This document shows, piece after piece, positions 54,073 to 64,000 of a stretch of 64,000 nt of DNA; within the stretch, counting starts at the first letter, position 1; every line of letters starts with the position of its first letter. Location: NCBI RefSeq assembly GCF_007049795.1, contig NZ_SCFY01000013.1, positions 62,001 through 126,000 of the forward strand, read 5' to 3'. Below the pieces are notes generated by a model. The model had not been told where the DNA came from. It worked only from the letters and a program-made list of their open reading frames with translations, and made no database searches. The position numbers were made by a program, and so were the translations under genes. Source of the DNA: Ectopseudomonas mendocina. GTDB taxonomy: Bacteria > Pseudomonadota > Gammaproteobacteria > Pseudomonadales > Pseudomonadaceae.

Positions 54073-54271
54073 CAGGTTTGCCCGGCTTGTTGTGGTCCGC
54101 GGCCTGCTCGACGCCCGCCTTGTGCAGCGGATCTTCGTCGTCGAACAGAATGCTGTGCGCTGGGCCATCGAGATCGTCGTACTGACCGCTGTCCACCGCC
54201 CAGAAGAACAGCCAGATGGCGAAGCCGACCAGGCCGATGGCGACAGGGATCAGGATGTAGAGGGCGGACAT
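54065..54271 (-). CDS. ccoS: cbb3 oxidase maturation protein CcoS
   Basis: 68 residues from MSALYILIPVAIGLVGFAIW; one membrane helix then WAVDSGQYDDLDGPAHSILF, which is the CcoS/FixS signature, and an acidic tail. It is needed for heme/copper insertion in cbb3 oxidase in other bacteria. It overlaps the downstream exporter-like gene; an inverted repeat separates it from ccoI upstream. Confidence 0.92.
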   Translation of the reverse strand: MSALYILIPVAIGLVGFAIWLFFWAVDSGQYDDLDGPAHSILFDDEDPLHKAGVEQAADHNKPGKPDA

Positions 54272-54293
54272 GCGGTCTCCAGGGGGCATCTAA

Positions 54294-54348
54294 GTAGGAG
54301 CGAGCACTGCTCGCGAACCGCTTCCTTGCGAGCAGAGCTCGCTCCTAC
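54294..54348. repeat. 55-bp REP-like inverted repeat carrying the ccoI stop
   Basis: Arms GTAGGAGCGAGCACTGCTCG and CGAGCAGAGCTCGCTCCTAC (right arm ends 54348). Same family and length as 21025-21079. The TAG stop of ccoI (54347-54345 on the minus strand) lies in the right arm. Confidence 0.9.
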
Positions 54349-56753
54349 GTATTCGGGGTTCGGCTCAGGCGCAAGGCATTGAGCACTACCAGCAGCGAGC
54401 TGAGGGACATGCCCACGGCCGCCCAGATCGGTGTGATCCAGCCCAGGGCGGCGAAGGGCAGTACCAAGCCATTGTACAGCGTCGCCCAGGCCAGGTTTTC
54501 GATGATGATGCGGCGCGTGCGTTTGGCCAGCTTCAGGCCGTCGACCAGGCTGCTCAGGCGGTTCGACAGCAGCACGGCGTCGGCGCTGGTTTTCGCCAGA
54601 TCGGAGGCCGAGCCCATGGCCACGCTGATATCGGCAGCGGCCAGCACCGGTACGTCGTTGACGCCATCGCCGAGCATCAGCACGCGCCGCCCTTCGCTGT
54701 GCAACTGCTTGAGCACTGCCAGCTTGGCATCTGGGGTCAGGCCGCCCCGAGCGTCTTCGATGCCCAGTTGGCGGGCGACTTCGCCCACCATCGGCGAGCT
54801 GTCGCCGGAGAGCAGGTGAATATGCCAGCCGCGGGCGCGGGCGGCGGCGATCAGCGCGGGGGCGTCTTCACGCAGGCGGTCATCAAGAACGAACCAGGCC
54901 AGTGGGCCCTGTTCGTTGCCTAGCAGCAGCCATTGCCCGTGCTCGCTGGCAATCGCGGGTACGGCCTGGCCACTGAGGGCGCAGACGAAGCTGGCCTCAC
55001 CAATGCGTAGCAGGCGACCGTCGACGCTGCCCTGCAGGCCCTGGCCTGGGTGGCTGTCGACAGATTCCGCCGCGCGTGGCGCCTGGCTGAAGGCGCGGGC
55101 GATAGGGTGTTCCGAACGGTTTTCCAGTGCCGCTGCCAGCGCCAGGCAATCGCCTTCGTCGAGGTCGCGCAGCGGGTGGATGGCTTTGAGTGTCAGGCGG
55201 CCTTCGGTAAGCGTGCCGGTCTTGTCCAGCACCAGGGTGTCGATCTGGTTGAGGCCTTCGAGGACGTGGCCGCGGGTCAGCAGCATGCCCAGTTTGTGCA
55301 GGGTGCCGGTGGCCGTGGTCAGGGCCGTCGGGGTGGCCAAGGCCAAGGCGCAGGGGCAGGTGGCTACGAGCAGGGCGAGCACGACCCAGAAGGCACGGCT
55401 GGAATCGATTTCCCACCAGGCGAAGCCGACCACGGCGGCCGCCACCAGGATGAACAGCAGGAACCATTGCGAGACGCGGTCGGCGATTTCCGCCAGGCGT
55501 GGTTTCTCGCTTTGCGCACGTTCCAGCAGGCGCACGATGGCCGACAGGCGCGTGGCATCTCCGAGTGCCTGCACCTCGACGGTCAGTGGGCCTTCGACGT
55601 TCAGGGTGCCGGCGGTGACGCTGTCGCCAATACCGCGTGGCAGCGGCAGGTATTCGCCGGTCAGCAGTGATTCGTCGACACTGGATTGACCCGCGCGGAT
55701 GCGGCCGTCGGCGGGAATCAGCGAGCCGGGTTGCACCAGCACCTGCTCGCCTTCACGCAATTCGCTGAGCAGGATGCGCTGGCTCTGGCCGCTGTCGTCC
55801 AGGCGCAGGCAGGAAGCCGGCAGCAGCTTCACCAGTTGCGCCGTAGCGGCGGCCGTGCGTTCTCGCGCACGGCGCTCCAGATAGCGTCCGGCGAGCAGGA
55901 ACAGTGCGAACATGCCCACGGCGTCGAAATACAGTTCGCCCTGGCCGGTGATGGTCGACCAGATGCCGGCCACGTAGGCGCCGCCGATGGCCAGCGAGAC
56001 AGAGACGTCCATGGTCAGGTGACGGGTGCGCAGGTCGCGCAGGGCGCCGCGGAAGAACTGACCGCAGCAGTAGAAGACGATGGGTGTGGTGAGGAACAGG
56101 CTGGTCCAGCGCAGGATCTTGTCCAGCTCCGGCGACAGGTCGATGTTGAATTCCGGCCAGGTGGCCATGGTCGCCATCATCACCTGCATCCACAGCAGCC
56201 CGGCCACGCCCAGCTCGCGCATGCGTCGGCGGTTTTCCGCAGCCAGGCGTTCAGCGGCCTCGTCTGCCCGCCAGGGGTGCGCGGCATAGCCGATGCGGCG
56301 CAATTCGGCGAGCAGCTTGCTCAGGGGGATCTGGCTGTCCTGCCAGCGCACCTGCAGGCGGTGGTTGGACAGGTTCAGGTGCGCTTCGGCCACGCCCGGC
56401 ACGCCGCGCAGGTGCTTCTCGATCAGCCAGCCGCAGGCGGCGCAGCTGATGCCCTCGATCAGCAACTGGGTTTCACTCAGCTCGCCTTCGTGCTGGACGA
56501 AGGGCTGCTGCACATCACTGCGGTCGTACAGCGCCAGTTCGTCAGGCAGCGCGGCGGGCAGCGCCTGAGGATTGGCGGCGTTTTCGCTGCGATGGCTGTA
56601 GTAGTGCTCAAGACCGCCGGCGACGATGGCTTCGGCCACGGCCTGGCAGCCGGGGCAGCACATCTCGCGAGTCTGGCCGAGCACGTCGGCGCGGAACTGG
56701 CTGCCGGCAGGAACCGGCAGGCCACAGTGGTAGCAGGGAGTCGTGGCGGGCAT
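54345..56753 (-). CDS. ccoI: Copper-translocating P-type ATPase CcoI
   Basis: 802 residues. N-terminal zinc/copper finger (PCYHCGLPV, REMCCPGC), heavy-metal domain with EGISCAACGWLIEKHL, eight membrane helices, the ion path CPC in VATCPCALALATPTAL, phosphorylation site DKTGTLTEG, and the hinge GDGVNDVPVL. It supplies copper to CcoN during cbb3 assembly rather than for general resistance (FixI/CcoI branch). It starts 8 bases after the ccoH stop and its own stop codon is part of an inverted repeat. Confidence 0.96.
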   Translation of the reverse strand: MPATTPCYHCGLPVPAGSQFRADVLGQTREMCCPGCQAVAEAIVAGGLEHYYSHRSENAANPQALPAALPDELALYDRSDVQQPFVQHEGELSETQLLIEGISCAACGWLIEKHLRGVPGVAEAHLNLSNHRLQVRWQDSQIPLSKLLAELRRIGYAAHPWRADEAAERLAAENRRRMRELGVAGLLWMQVMMATMATWPEFNIDLSPELDKILRWTSLFLTTPIVFYCCGQFFRGALRDLRTRHLTMDVSVSLAIGGAYVAGIWSTITGQGELYFDAVGMFALFLLAGRYLERRARERTAAATAQLVKLLPASCLRLDDSGQSQRILLSELREGEQVLVQPGSLIPADGRIRAGQSSVDESLLTGEYLPLPRGIGDSVTAGTLNVEGPLTVEVQALGDATRLSAIVRLLERAQSEKPRLAEIADRVSQWFLLFILVAAAVVGFAWWEIDSSRAFWVVLALLVATCPCALALATPTALTTATGTLHKLGMLLTRGHVLEGLNQIDTLVLDKTGTLTEGRLTLKAIHPLRDLDEGDCLALAAALENRSEHPIARAFSQAPRAAESVDSHPGQGLQGSVDGRLLRIGEASFVCALSGQAVPAIASEHGQWLLLGNEQGPLAWFVLDDRLREDAPALIAAARARGWHIHLLSGDSSPMVGEVARQLGIEDARGGLTPDAKLAVLKQLHSEGRRVLMLGDGVNDVPVLAAADISVAMGSASDLAKTSADAVLLSNRLSSLVDGLKLAKRTRRIIIENLAWATLYNGLVLPFAALGWITPIWAAVGMSLSSLLVVLNALRLSRTPNT

Positions 56754-56761
56754 TGGCGGGA

Positions 56762-57280
56762 TCAGTAGGAGGGGTTGTCACCGATTATGATGGTCTGGCC
56801 ATCGGTGATGTTCTCTTCCTCGAACAGGCGCCAGTTCTGGCTGCCTTCCTGGCCGAGCAGTTCGACGAAGCGACGCCCACTGACTTGATCAACCATCTGC
56901 CCATGGTACTGGCCATCGGCATTGGGCTGCAGGATCACGCGGCGGTCGCGCTCCGGCTGGGTTGGCGAGATCAGATTGAGGACGATCTGCTGCGGTCTGC
57001 TGTTGCCTTCCAGCGACAGGGTGGCGACACCGGTGGTGTTGTCCAGTACCAGCTCGCCATGCAGTTGCAAACGCTCGGCCAGCTTTTCGCGTTCCAGCGA
57101 CTGGTTGATGCCCTTGCCGACGTCGTAGTAGTCGTCGGAGATCAGCCCTGGCGGGTTCTTAGTGGCGATGGTCAGCAGGGTCAGGCCCTGGACCACGGAG
57201 TAGCCCAGCAGGAACAGGATGAACCAGGGCCAGAACTGCTTGTACCAGGGTTTGACGGGCGATTGGGTTTGCTCGGTCAT
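56762..57280 (-). CDS. ccoH: cbb3 oxidase assembly protein CcoH
   Basis: 172 residues from MTEQTQSPVKPWYKQFWPWF; the longer upstream frame is not needed. A single N-terminal membrane helix (FILFLLGYSVVQGLTLLTIA) and a periplasmic FixH domain with the conserved YYDVGKGINQS (about residues 47-57). It assists assembly of the cbb3 complex. It sits 13 bases after ccoG in ccoGHIS order. Confidence 0.92.
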   Translation of the reverse strand: MTEQTQSPVKPWYKQFWPWFILFLLGYSVVQGLTLLTIATKNPPGLISDDYYDVGKGINQSLEREKLAERLQLHGELVLDNTTGVATLSLEGNSRPQQIVLNLISPTQPERDRRVILQPNADGQYHGQMVDQVSGRRFVELLGQEGSQNWRLFEEENITDGQTIIIGDNPSY

Positions 57281-57293
57281 GCGTTTTCCGTTG

Positions 57294-58706
57294 TCAGCGG
57301 ACGCTTGGGCCGATGAAGCGGCTGTCGGCGTCGTTCTTGATACTGGAGTCATCCGCGGATTGTACGTGGAAGACGATGTTGTTGGCGCTCGACGGCAGCT
57401 TCTCCGGTGCGATGGACAGCTCTACCGGGAAGGAATACACCTCGCCCGCCAGGGCACGCACTTCGCGCTTGCCTTCGTAGACCAGACCATCGAGGCCGTC
57501 GGCGCTGATCACGTAGGTCATGTCGCGTTGCGACTTGTTCATGATCTTCAGGGTGTAGACGTTCTCGATGTGGCCGCGCTCGTTCTCGCGGAACAGTACG
57601 CGGTCCTTGAGCACGTCCAGCTCCACCAGCGGGCGATTGGCCACGGCCCAGGCGAATAGGCCGATCATGGCGACCAGCGCGACAGCGTACCCGATCAGGC
57701 GCGGGCGCAGCAGGTGGGTCTGGCGGCCAGACAGGTTGTGTTCAGTGGTGTAGCTGATCAGCCCTTTGGGGTAGTTCATCTTGTCCATGATGTCGTCGCA
57801 GGCGTCGATACACGCGGCGCAGCCGATGCACTCGATCTGCAGGCCATCACGGATGTCGATGCCAGTGGGGCAGACCTGCACGCACATCTTGCAGTCGATG
57901 CAGTCGCCCAGGCCCTGCGCCTTGTAGTCGGCGTCCTTCTTGCGCGGCCCGCGCGATTCGCCGCGGCGCGGATCGTAGGAGACGATCAGGGTGTCCTGGT
58001 CGAACATCACGCTCTGGAAGCGCGCATAGGGGCACATGTAGATGCATACCTGCTCACGCAGGTAGCCGGCGTTGCCGTAGGTGGCGAGGGTGAAGAAACC
58101 GATCCAGAAATAGGCCCAGCCGCTGGCTTCACCGGTAAAAATCTCGATCACCAGGTCACGGATCGGCGTGAAGTAGCCAACGAAGGTGATCGCGGTCAGC
58201 AGTGACACGCCCACCCAGATGCCATGCTTGGCCAGCTTCCGCCCGAATTTCTTGCCGCTCATGGGCTGCTTGTCGAGCTTCATGCGCTGGTTGCGGTCAC
58301 CTTCGGTGATTTTTTCCGCCCACATGAATACCCAGGTGAACACGCTTTGCGGGCAGGTGTAGCCGCACCAGACACGGCCGGCGAACACGGTGATGAAGAA
58401 CAGGCCGAAGGCGCAGATGATCAGTAGCCAGGACAGCAGCATGAAGTCCTGCGGCCAGTAAGTGGCGCTGAAAATGTGGAACTTGCGTTCGGGGAGGTTC
58501 CACCAGACCGCCTGGCGGCCGTTCCAGCTCAGCCACACCGTGCCGAAGAAGAGAATGAAAAGGAGGGCGCCGCCAGCGACTCGCAGGTTGCGAAACAGGC
58601 CGGTGAACGCGCGGGTGTAGATCTTCTCGCGGCTGGCGTAGAGATCGACGCTGGCATTCTTGGCGGGAGGAGGGGTGACGTCCTGGACGGGAATCTGTTC
58701 GCTCAT
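57294..58706 (-). CDS. ccoG: Iron-sulfur membrane protein CcoG
   Basis: 470 residues. About five membrane helices, a WCGYTCPQSVFTWVFMW motif near residue 112, CIYMCPYARFQSVMF, and two ferredoxin-type clusters (CIDCKMCVQVCPTG and ECIGCAACIDACDD). The C-terminal part is an Ig-like periplasmic domain. It is thought to reduce copper for cbb3 maturation. Head gene of ccoGHIS, transcribed away from a terminator that ends the cbb3 operon. Confidence 0.96.
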   Translation of the reverse strand: MSEQIPVQDVTPPPAKNASVDLYASREKIYTRAFTGLFRNLRVAGGALLFILFFGTVWLSWNGRQAVWWNLPERKFHIFSATYWPQDFMLLSWLLIICAFGLFFITVFAGRVWCGYTCPQSVFTWVFMWAEKITEGDRNQRMKLDKQPMSGKKFGRKLAKHGIWVGVSLLTAITFVGYFTPIRDLVIEIFTGEASGWAYFWIGFFTLATYGNAGYLREQVCIYMCPYARFQSVMFDQDTLIVSYDPRRGESRGPRKKDADYKAQGLGDCIDCKMCVQVCPTGIDIRDGLQIECIGCAACIDACDDIMDKMNYPKGLISYTTEHNLSGRQTHLLRPRLIGYAVALVAMIGLFAWAVANRPLVELDVLKDRVLFRENERGHIENVYTLKIMNKSQRDMTYVISADGLDGLVYEGKREVRALAGEVYSFPVELSIAPEKLPSSANNIVFHVQSADDSSIKNDADSRFIGPSVR

Positions 58707-58797
58707 CAGTGCATACCACGGCGGTTGGTTGGCAGCCCGGGCCGATGCGTGCCGGTCAGGGTCAGTTCACGATGACTATATGGTACGCCTGAAAGAC

Positions 58798-58835
58798 AAC
58801 GCCCGGGTGCGACCAGCAGTCGCGACCCGGGCGTT
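58798..58835. terminator. Hairpin terminator of the first cbb3 operon
   Basis: AACGCCCGGGT / ACCCGGGCGTT-type stem, extended by GCGAC / GTCGC, just beyond the ccoP stop (minus strand). GC-rich with no long U-run. Confidence 0.75.
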
Positions 58836-58867
58836 CATTGACCCTTGTCAAAAGAGTCGCTTTGCGC

Positions 58868-59863
58868 TTACTGCTCTTCGGCCTTGTGCGACAGGCTGTA
58901 CACATAGGCAGCCAGCAGGTGCACCTTGTCGTTGCCGAGGAATTCTTCCTGGGCCGGCATCTTGCCGTGACGACCGTAACGGATGCTCTGCTGCAGTTGT
59001 GCGTAGCTGCTGCCGTAGATGAACGCTGCCGGGTTGGTCAGGTTCGGTGCACCCATCGCCGCGGTACCCTTGCCGTCAGCACCGTGGCAGGCGAAACAGG
59101 TACCGGCGAAGACCTTCTGACCTGCTTCGATATCGGCTTCCACGCCTTCTGGCAGCTCACGACCGGCCAGTTGAGTCAGGACGTAGGCGGCAACGTTGCG
59201 CACGCCGTCTTCGCCGATGGCCGGACCTTGAGCCGGCATGGCGCCTTCACGACCCTTGAGAATGGTGGTCTTGATGGTTTCCGGCTCGCCGCCCCAGCGC
59301 CACTCGTTGTCGGTCAGGTTGGGGAAGCCGTAGCTGCCTTTGGCATCGGAGCCGTGGCAGACCGAGCAGTTGGAGGCGAACAGACGACCACCCATTTTCA
59401 GGGCTTGCTCGTCCTTGGCCACTTCCTCGATCGGCATGGCGGCGTATTTGGCGAACAGCGGGCCGTACTGCTCATCGGCGCGCGCCATTTCCTTTTCCCA
59501 CTGGTGTACGCCGGTCCAGCCAGCGTGACGCATGGAGCCGTCAGCGATTTGTACGCCAGCAGCAAAAGGCGTCTGCTTTTCGTTGTCGACGTAGTCGTAG
59601 CCAGGCAGCAGGCCTTTGAAGTTGCCCAGCCCCGGGTACAGGGCGAGGTAACCGAGGGCGAAGATGATGGTGGCGACGAACAGCATGAACCACCACTTCG
59701 GCAGCGGGTTGTCATACTCCTCGATGCCGTCGAAGCTGTGCCCGACGGTTTCCTCGGTAGTCTCCTGGCGCTGGCCCTTGCGGGTGCCGAAGATCAGCCA
59801 GGTCAGGGCGAAGATGGTGCCCAGAGACAGAATGGTTACGTACCAACTCCAGAACGTGGTCAT
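58868..59863 (-). CDS. ccoP: cbb3-type cytochrome c oxidase diheme subunit CcoP (copy 1)
   Basis: 331 residues. One or two N-terminal membrane helices, [20 protein letters not shown] (FixP N-domain), then two c-type hemes: [16 protein letters not shown] and [16 protein letters not shown], each with a distal Met (GAMPAQGP and GKMPAQEE). It carries electrons to CcoO/CcoN. It differs from copy 2 by about 23 extra residues in the loop after [18 protein letters not shown]. Overlaps ccoQ by ATGA. Confidence 0.96.
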   Translation of the reverse strand: MTTFWSWYVTILSLGTIFALTWLIFGTRKGQRQETTEETVGHSFDGIEEYDNPLPKWWFMLFVATIIFALGYLALYPGLGNFKGLLPGYDYVDNEKQTPFAAGVQIADGSMRHAGWTGVHQWEKEMARADEQYGPLFAKYAAMPIEEVAKDEQALKMGGRLFASNCSVCHGSDAKGSYGFPNLTDNEWRWGGEPETIKTTILKGREGAMPAQGPAIGEDGVRNVAAYVLTQLAGRELPEGVEADIEAGQKVFAGTCFACHGADGKGTAAMGAPNLTNPAAFIYGSSYAQLQQSIRYGRHGKMPAQEEFLGNDKVHLLAAYVYSLSHKAEEQ

Positions 59864-60048
59864 TGGTTATTGCTCCTGGAAGAGTCCTGATCGCGCTTGG
59901 AATCGGGCTTGGGATCGTCGGCGAAGGGCAGGTTGGCAGCTTCGTCGAAGCTGGACTTGCGCTTGCTGCTGTAAGCCCAGAGCACCACGCCGATGAAGGC
60001 GATGAACACCACCGCCGTGCCGATGCCACGAATCATCCCGATGTCCAT
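59860..60048 (-). CDS. ccoQ: cbb3 oxidase subunit CcoQ (copy 1)
   Basis: 62 residues, one membrane helix ([20 protein letters not shown]) and a polar tail with [13 protein letters not shown], the CcoQ/FixQ shape. Non-redox stabilising subunit. It overlaps ccoP by 4 bases and lies 6 bases after ccoO. Confidence 0.95.
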   Translation of the reverse strand: MDIGMIRGIGTAVVFIAFIGVVLWAYSSKRKSSFDEAANLPFADDPKPDSKRDQDSSRSNNQ

Positions 60049-60054
60049 AGCGTC

Positions 60055-60662
60055 TTACCGTTTGTTCTTGATGGAAGTGCCGAGAGCCTGCATGTACGCG
60101 ATCAGCGCGTCCATTTCGGTCTTGCCTTTCACTGCGTCACGGGCACCGGCGACATCTTCGTCGGTGTACGGGATGCCGAAGCCCCGCATGACTTCCATCT
60201 TCTTGGCGGTGTCGCGACCGTCGAGCTTGTTCTCCACCAGCCATGGGTAGGCGGGCATCTTCGACTCAGGCACTACGTTGCGTGGGTTGTACAGGTGGGC
60301 GCGATGCCACTCGTCCGAGTAACGACCGCCTACACGAGCCAGATCTGGGCCGCGACGGTTGGAGCCCCACAGAAAGGGATGATCCCAGACGCTCTCGCCG
60401 GCTACCGAGTAGTGGCCGTAGCGCTCGGTTTCAGCGCGAAATGGGCGAATCATCTGTGTGTGGCAGCCGACGCAGCCCTCACGGATGTAGATGTCGCGGC
60501 CTTCCAGTTGCAGCGCTGTATAAGGCTTTAGGCCTTCTACCGGTTCGTTGGTGACGTCCTGGAAGAACAGCGGGACGATCTGTGTCAGGCCGCCGATGCT
60601 GACGGCAATCACCATCAGCAGCGCCATCAGGCCGATATTCTTCTCGATGATTTCGTGTTTCA

Positions 60663-60663
<1 letters not shown>
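60055..60663 (-). CDS. ccoO: cbb3 oxidase monoheme subunit CcoO (copy 1)
   Basis: 202 residues from [21 protein letters not shown]-terminal membrane anchor, a single c heme in [20 protein letters not shown], then [20 protein letters not shown] with the distal Met. Overlaps the ccoN stop by TGATG. The open frame extends upstream into ccoN in another reading frame and is not part of the gene. Confidence 0.97.
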
Positions 60664-62452
<1,789 letters not shown>

Positions 62453-63379
62453 TTACTTGTTTTCGCCCTGGCTCAGCTTGAGCACATAGGCGGCCAGCAG
62501 GTGGGCCTTGTCATTGCCGAGGAAGTCGCCCTGAGCTGGCATGTTGCCACTGCGTCCGTAGCGAATCGTCTGCTGCAGTTGGGCGAAGCTGCTGCCGTAG
62601 ATGAACGCGCTGGGTTGAGTCAGGTTCGGTGCGCCCATCGCCGGCATGCCGGTGCCGGCCGGGGTGTGGCAGGCGGAGCAGACCGTGGCGAAGATCTGCT
62701 TGCCGGCGGCGACGTCGGCCTGGGCGTCGTCTGGCAGTTCACGGCCACCGAGTTCGGTGAGGACGTAGGCAGCGACGTTGCGTACGCCATCTTCGCCGAT
62801 CACCGGGCCCTGTGCCGGCATCATGCCCATACGGCCATGCATGATGGTGGTCTTGATGGTTTCCGGCTCGCCGCCCCAGCGCCAACTGCTGTCGGCCAGG
62901 TTGGGGAAGCCGTAACTGCCCTTGGCATCGGAGCCGTGGCAAACCGCGCAGTTGGAGGCGAACAGGCGACCGCCCATTTTCAACGCGCGCTCGTCCTTGG
63001 CCACTTCTTCGATGGGCATGGCGGCATATTTGGCGAAGATCGGCCCGTATTGCTCATCGGCACGGTTCATCTCGCGCTGCCACTGGTTGACCTGGGTCCA
63101 ACCGTCCTCATAGCCCGGCAGCAGGCCCTTGAAGTTGCCCAGGCCGGGATACAGCAGCAGGTAGCCCACGGAGAACACCAGGGTGCCGAGGAACAGCATG
63201 AACCACCACTTCGGCAGTGGGTTGTCATATTCCTCGATGCCATCGAAGGCATGGCCCATGGTCTGTTCGGTCGGGCTCTTGTGCACCTCGCTCTTGCGAG
63301 TGGCGAAGATCAGCCAGAACAGGGCGACCATGGTGCCGAGGGTCAGCAGGGTGATGTACCAACTCCAGAAGGTGGTCAT
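62453..63379 (-). CDS. ccoP: cbb3 oxidase diheme subunit CcoP (copy 2)
   Basis: 308 residues. Same plan as copy 1: N-terminal helices, [20 protein letters not shown], hemes in [16 protein letters not shown] and [16 protein letters not shown], distal Met in GMMPAQGP and GNMPAQGD. It is shorter than copy 1 in the linker before the first heme ([14 protein letters not shown] against a longer loop), and its second heme site is followed by TPAG rather than GADG. Overlaps ccoQ of its own operon by ATGA. Confidence 0.96.
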   Translation of the reverse strand: MTTFWSWYITLLTLGTMVALFWLIFATRKSEVHKSPTEQTMGHAFDGIEEYDNPLPKWWFMLFLGTLVFSVGYLLLYPGLGNFKGLLPGYEDGWTQVNQWQREMNRADEQYGPIFAKYAAMPIEEVAKDERALKMGGRLFASNCAVCHGSDAKGSYGFPNLADSSWRWGGEPETIKTTIMHGRMGMMPAQGPVIGEDGVRNVAAYVLTELGGRELPDDAQADVAAGKQIFATVCSACHTPAGTGMPAMGAPNLTQPSAFIYGSSFAQLQQTIRYGRSGNMPAQGDFLGNDKAHLLAAYVLKLSQGENK

Positions 63380-63555
63380 GCTTGGGTCCTCGAAACGGCG
63401 GGCTTGGGCTCATCGGCGAAGGGCAGGTTGGCGGCTTCGGCGAAAGCGTCGCGGCGTTTGCCGCTGTAGGCCCAGAGGGTGACGGCGGTGAAGGCGATCA
63501 GGACCAGCGCGGTGCCTATGCCGCGCAGGGTGCCGATATCGATAAGCTCGAACAT
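63376..63555 (-). CDS. ccoQ: cbb3 oxidase subunit CcoQ (copy 2)
   Basis: 59 residues: [20 protein letters not shown], one membrane helix, then [12 protein letters not shown] as in copy 1. Start set by comparison with copy 1; the open frame continues upstream without meaning. Lies 5 bases after the ccoO stop. Confidence 0.92.
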   Translation of the reverse strand: MFELIDIGTLRGIGTALVLIAFTAVTLWAYSGKRRDAFAEAANLPFADEPKPAVSRTQA

Positions 63556-63560
63556 GGCAC

Positions 63561-64000
63561 TCACCTCTTGTTCTTCACGGCGGTGCCAAGCACCTGCAGG
63601 TAGGCGACCAGAGCATCCATCTCGCTCTTGCCCTTGACCGCGTCGCTGGCCCCGGCGATATCGTCGTCGCTGTAGGGCACGCCCAATGTGCGCAGTGCGC
63701 TCATCTTCTTGGCGGTGTCCTTGCCGTCGAGGGCGTGCTCCACCAACCAGGGGTAGGCGGGCATGATCGACTCCGGCACGACGTTGCGCGGATTGTACAG
63801 GTGAGCGCGATGCCACTCGTCCGAGTAGCGACCGCCGACGCGAGCCAGGTCCGGGCCGGTACGCTTGGAACCCCACAGGAAGGGGTGATCCCAGACGCTT
63901 TCGCCGGCGACGGAGTAGTGGCCGTAGCGCTCGGTCTCGGCACGGAACGGGCGGATCATCTGCGAGTGGCAGCCGACGCAGCCTTCGCGGATGTAGATGT
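63561..64000 (-). CDS. ccoO: cbb3 oxidase monoheme subunit CcoO (copy 2, N-terminus outside window)
   Basis: The last 146 residues are present and nearly identical to copy 1: heme motif [20 protein letters not shown] next to the window edge, [18 protein letters not shown] with the distal Met, C-terminus VKNKR. The start and the second ccoN lie beyond 64000. Part of a tandem second ccoNOQP operon. Confidence 0.95.
   Translation of the reverse strand, partial: IYIREGCVGCHSQMIRPFRAETERYGHYSVAGESVWDHPFLWGSKRTGPDLARVGGRYSDEWHRAHLYNPRNVVPESIMPAYPWLVEHALDGKDTAKKMSALRTLGVPYSDDDIAGASDAVKGKSEMDALVAYLQVLGTAVKNKR

Overview
The window looks like chromosome of a Pseudomonas from the P. aeruginosa / P. mendocina side of the genus (genus inferred with good confidence, species not). 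It is GC-rich, has a P. aeruginosa-type acyclic-terpene cluster (atu), the block dnaX-ybaB-recR-acyl-CoA dehydrogenase, and the block apt-anr-hemN-ccoSIHG-ccoNOQP-ccoNOQP. I see no phage, integrase, insertion sequence, CRISPR array, tRNA or rRNA. The only RNA gene found is the 4.5S SRP RNA.

Layout. 0-6.2 kb: atuDCBA with the divergent repressor atuR (citronellol/geraniol breakdown). 6.2-16.9 kb: two orphan periplasmic solute-binding paralogues, a CPBP membrane protease, eutBC (ethanolamine ammonia-lyase), pyrF, an SDR, a bile-acid-type symporter, and a BenE-LysE pair. 16.9-21 kb: TonB receptor, FecR and ECF sigma factor behind a possible Fur box. 21-27 kb: MarR regulator, aminotransferase, GST, small histidine-rich and cupredoxin copper-type proteins, HU, and a frameshifted lipase-like gene. 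27-35 kb: chemoreceptor, ffs, two DUF3509 proteins, dnaX-ybaB-recR, a secreted zincin-like protein and an acyl-CoA dehydrogenase. 35-42 kb: AraC regulator with paired direct-repeat sites, a tiny secreted peptide, an ABM-fold protein, and a gamma-glutamyl-polyamine operon. 42-49 kb: ohr/ohrR, a lipoprotein inhibitor, yceH, SDRs, and a decayed flavin monooxygenase. 49-64 kb: NaChBac-type channel, apt, anr, hemN, ccoS/I/H/G and two tandem cbb3 oxidase operons. The second oxidase operon and atuD run off the window ends.

Connections. A 19-bp operator occurs twice in the atuA-atuR gap and, with one mismatch, 33 bp before the distant acyl-CoA dehydrogenase gene at 33983. This suggests that gene belongs to the terpene regulon. 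Anr, hemN (with an Anr box), the Cco maturation proteins and both cbb3 oxidases form a microaerobic respiration block. Dispersed inverted repeats of several REP-like families occupy intergenic gaps; at three genes the stop codon TAG is the edge of the repeat itself.

I did not find a clearly new multigene system. The most useful leads are the operator link, AtuB's active site, which looks like an enoyl-CoA reductase rather than an alcohol dehydrogenase, the AraC-controlled small secreted peptide locus, and two broken genes with visible lesions.
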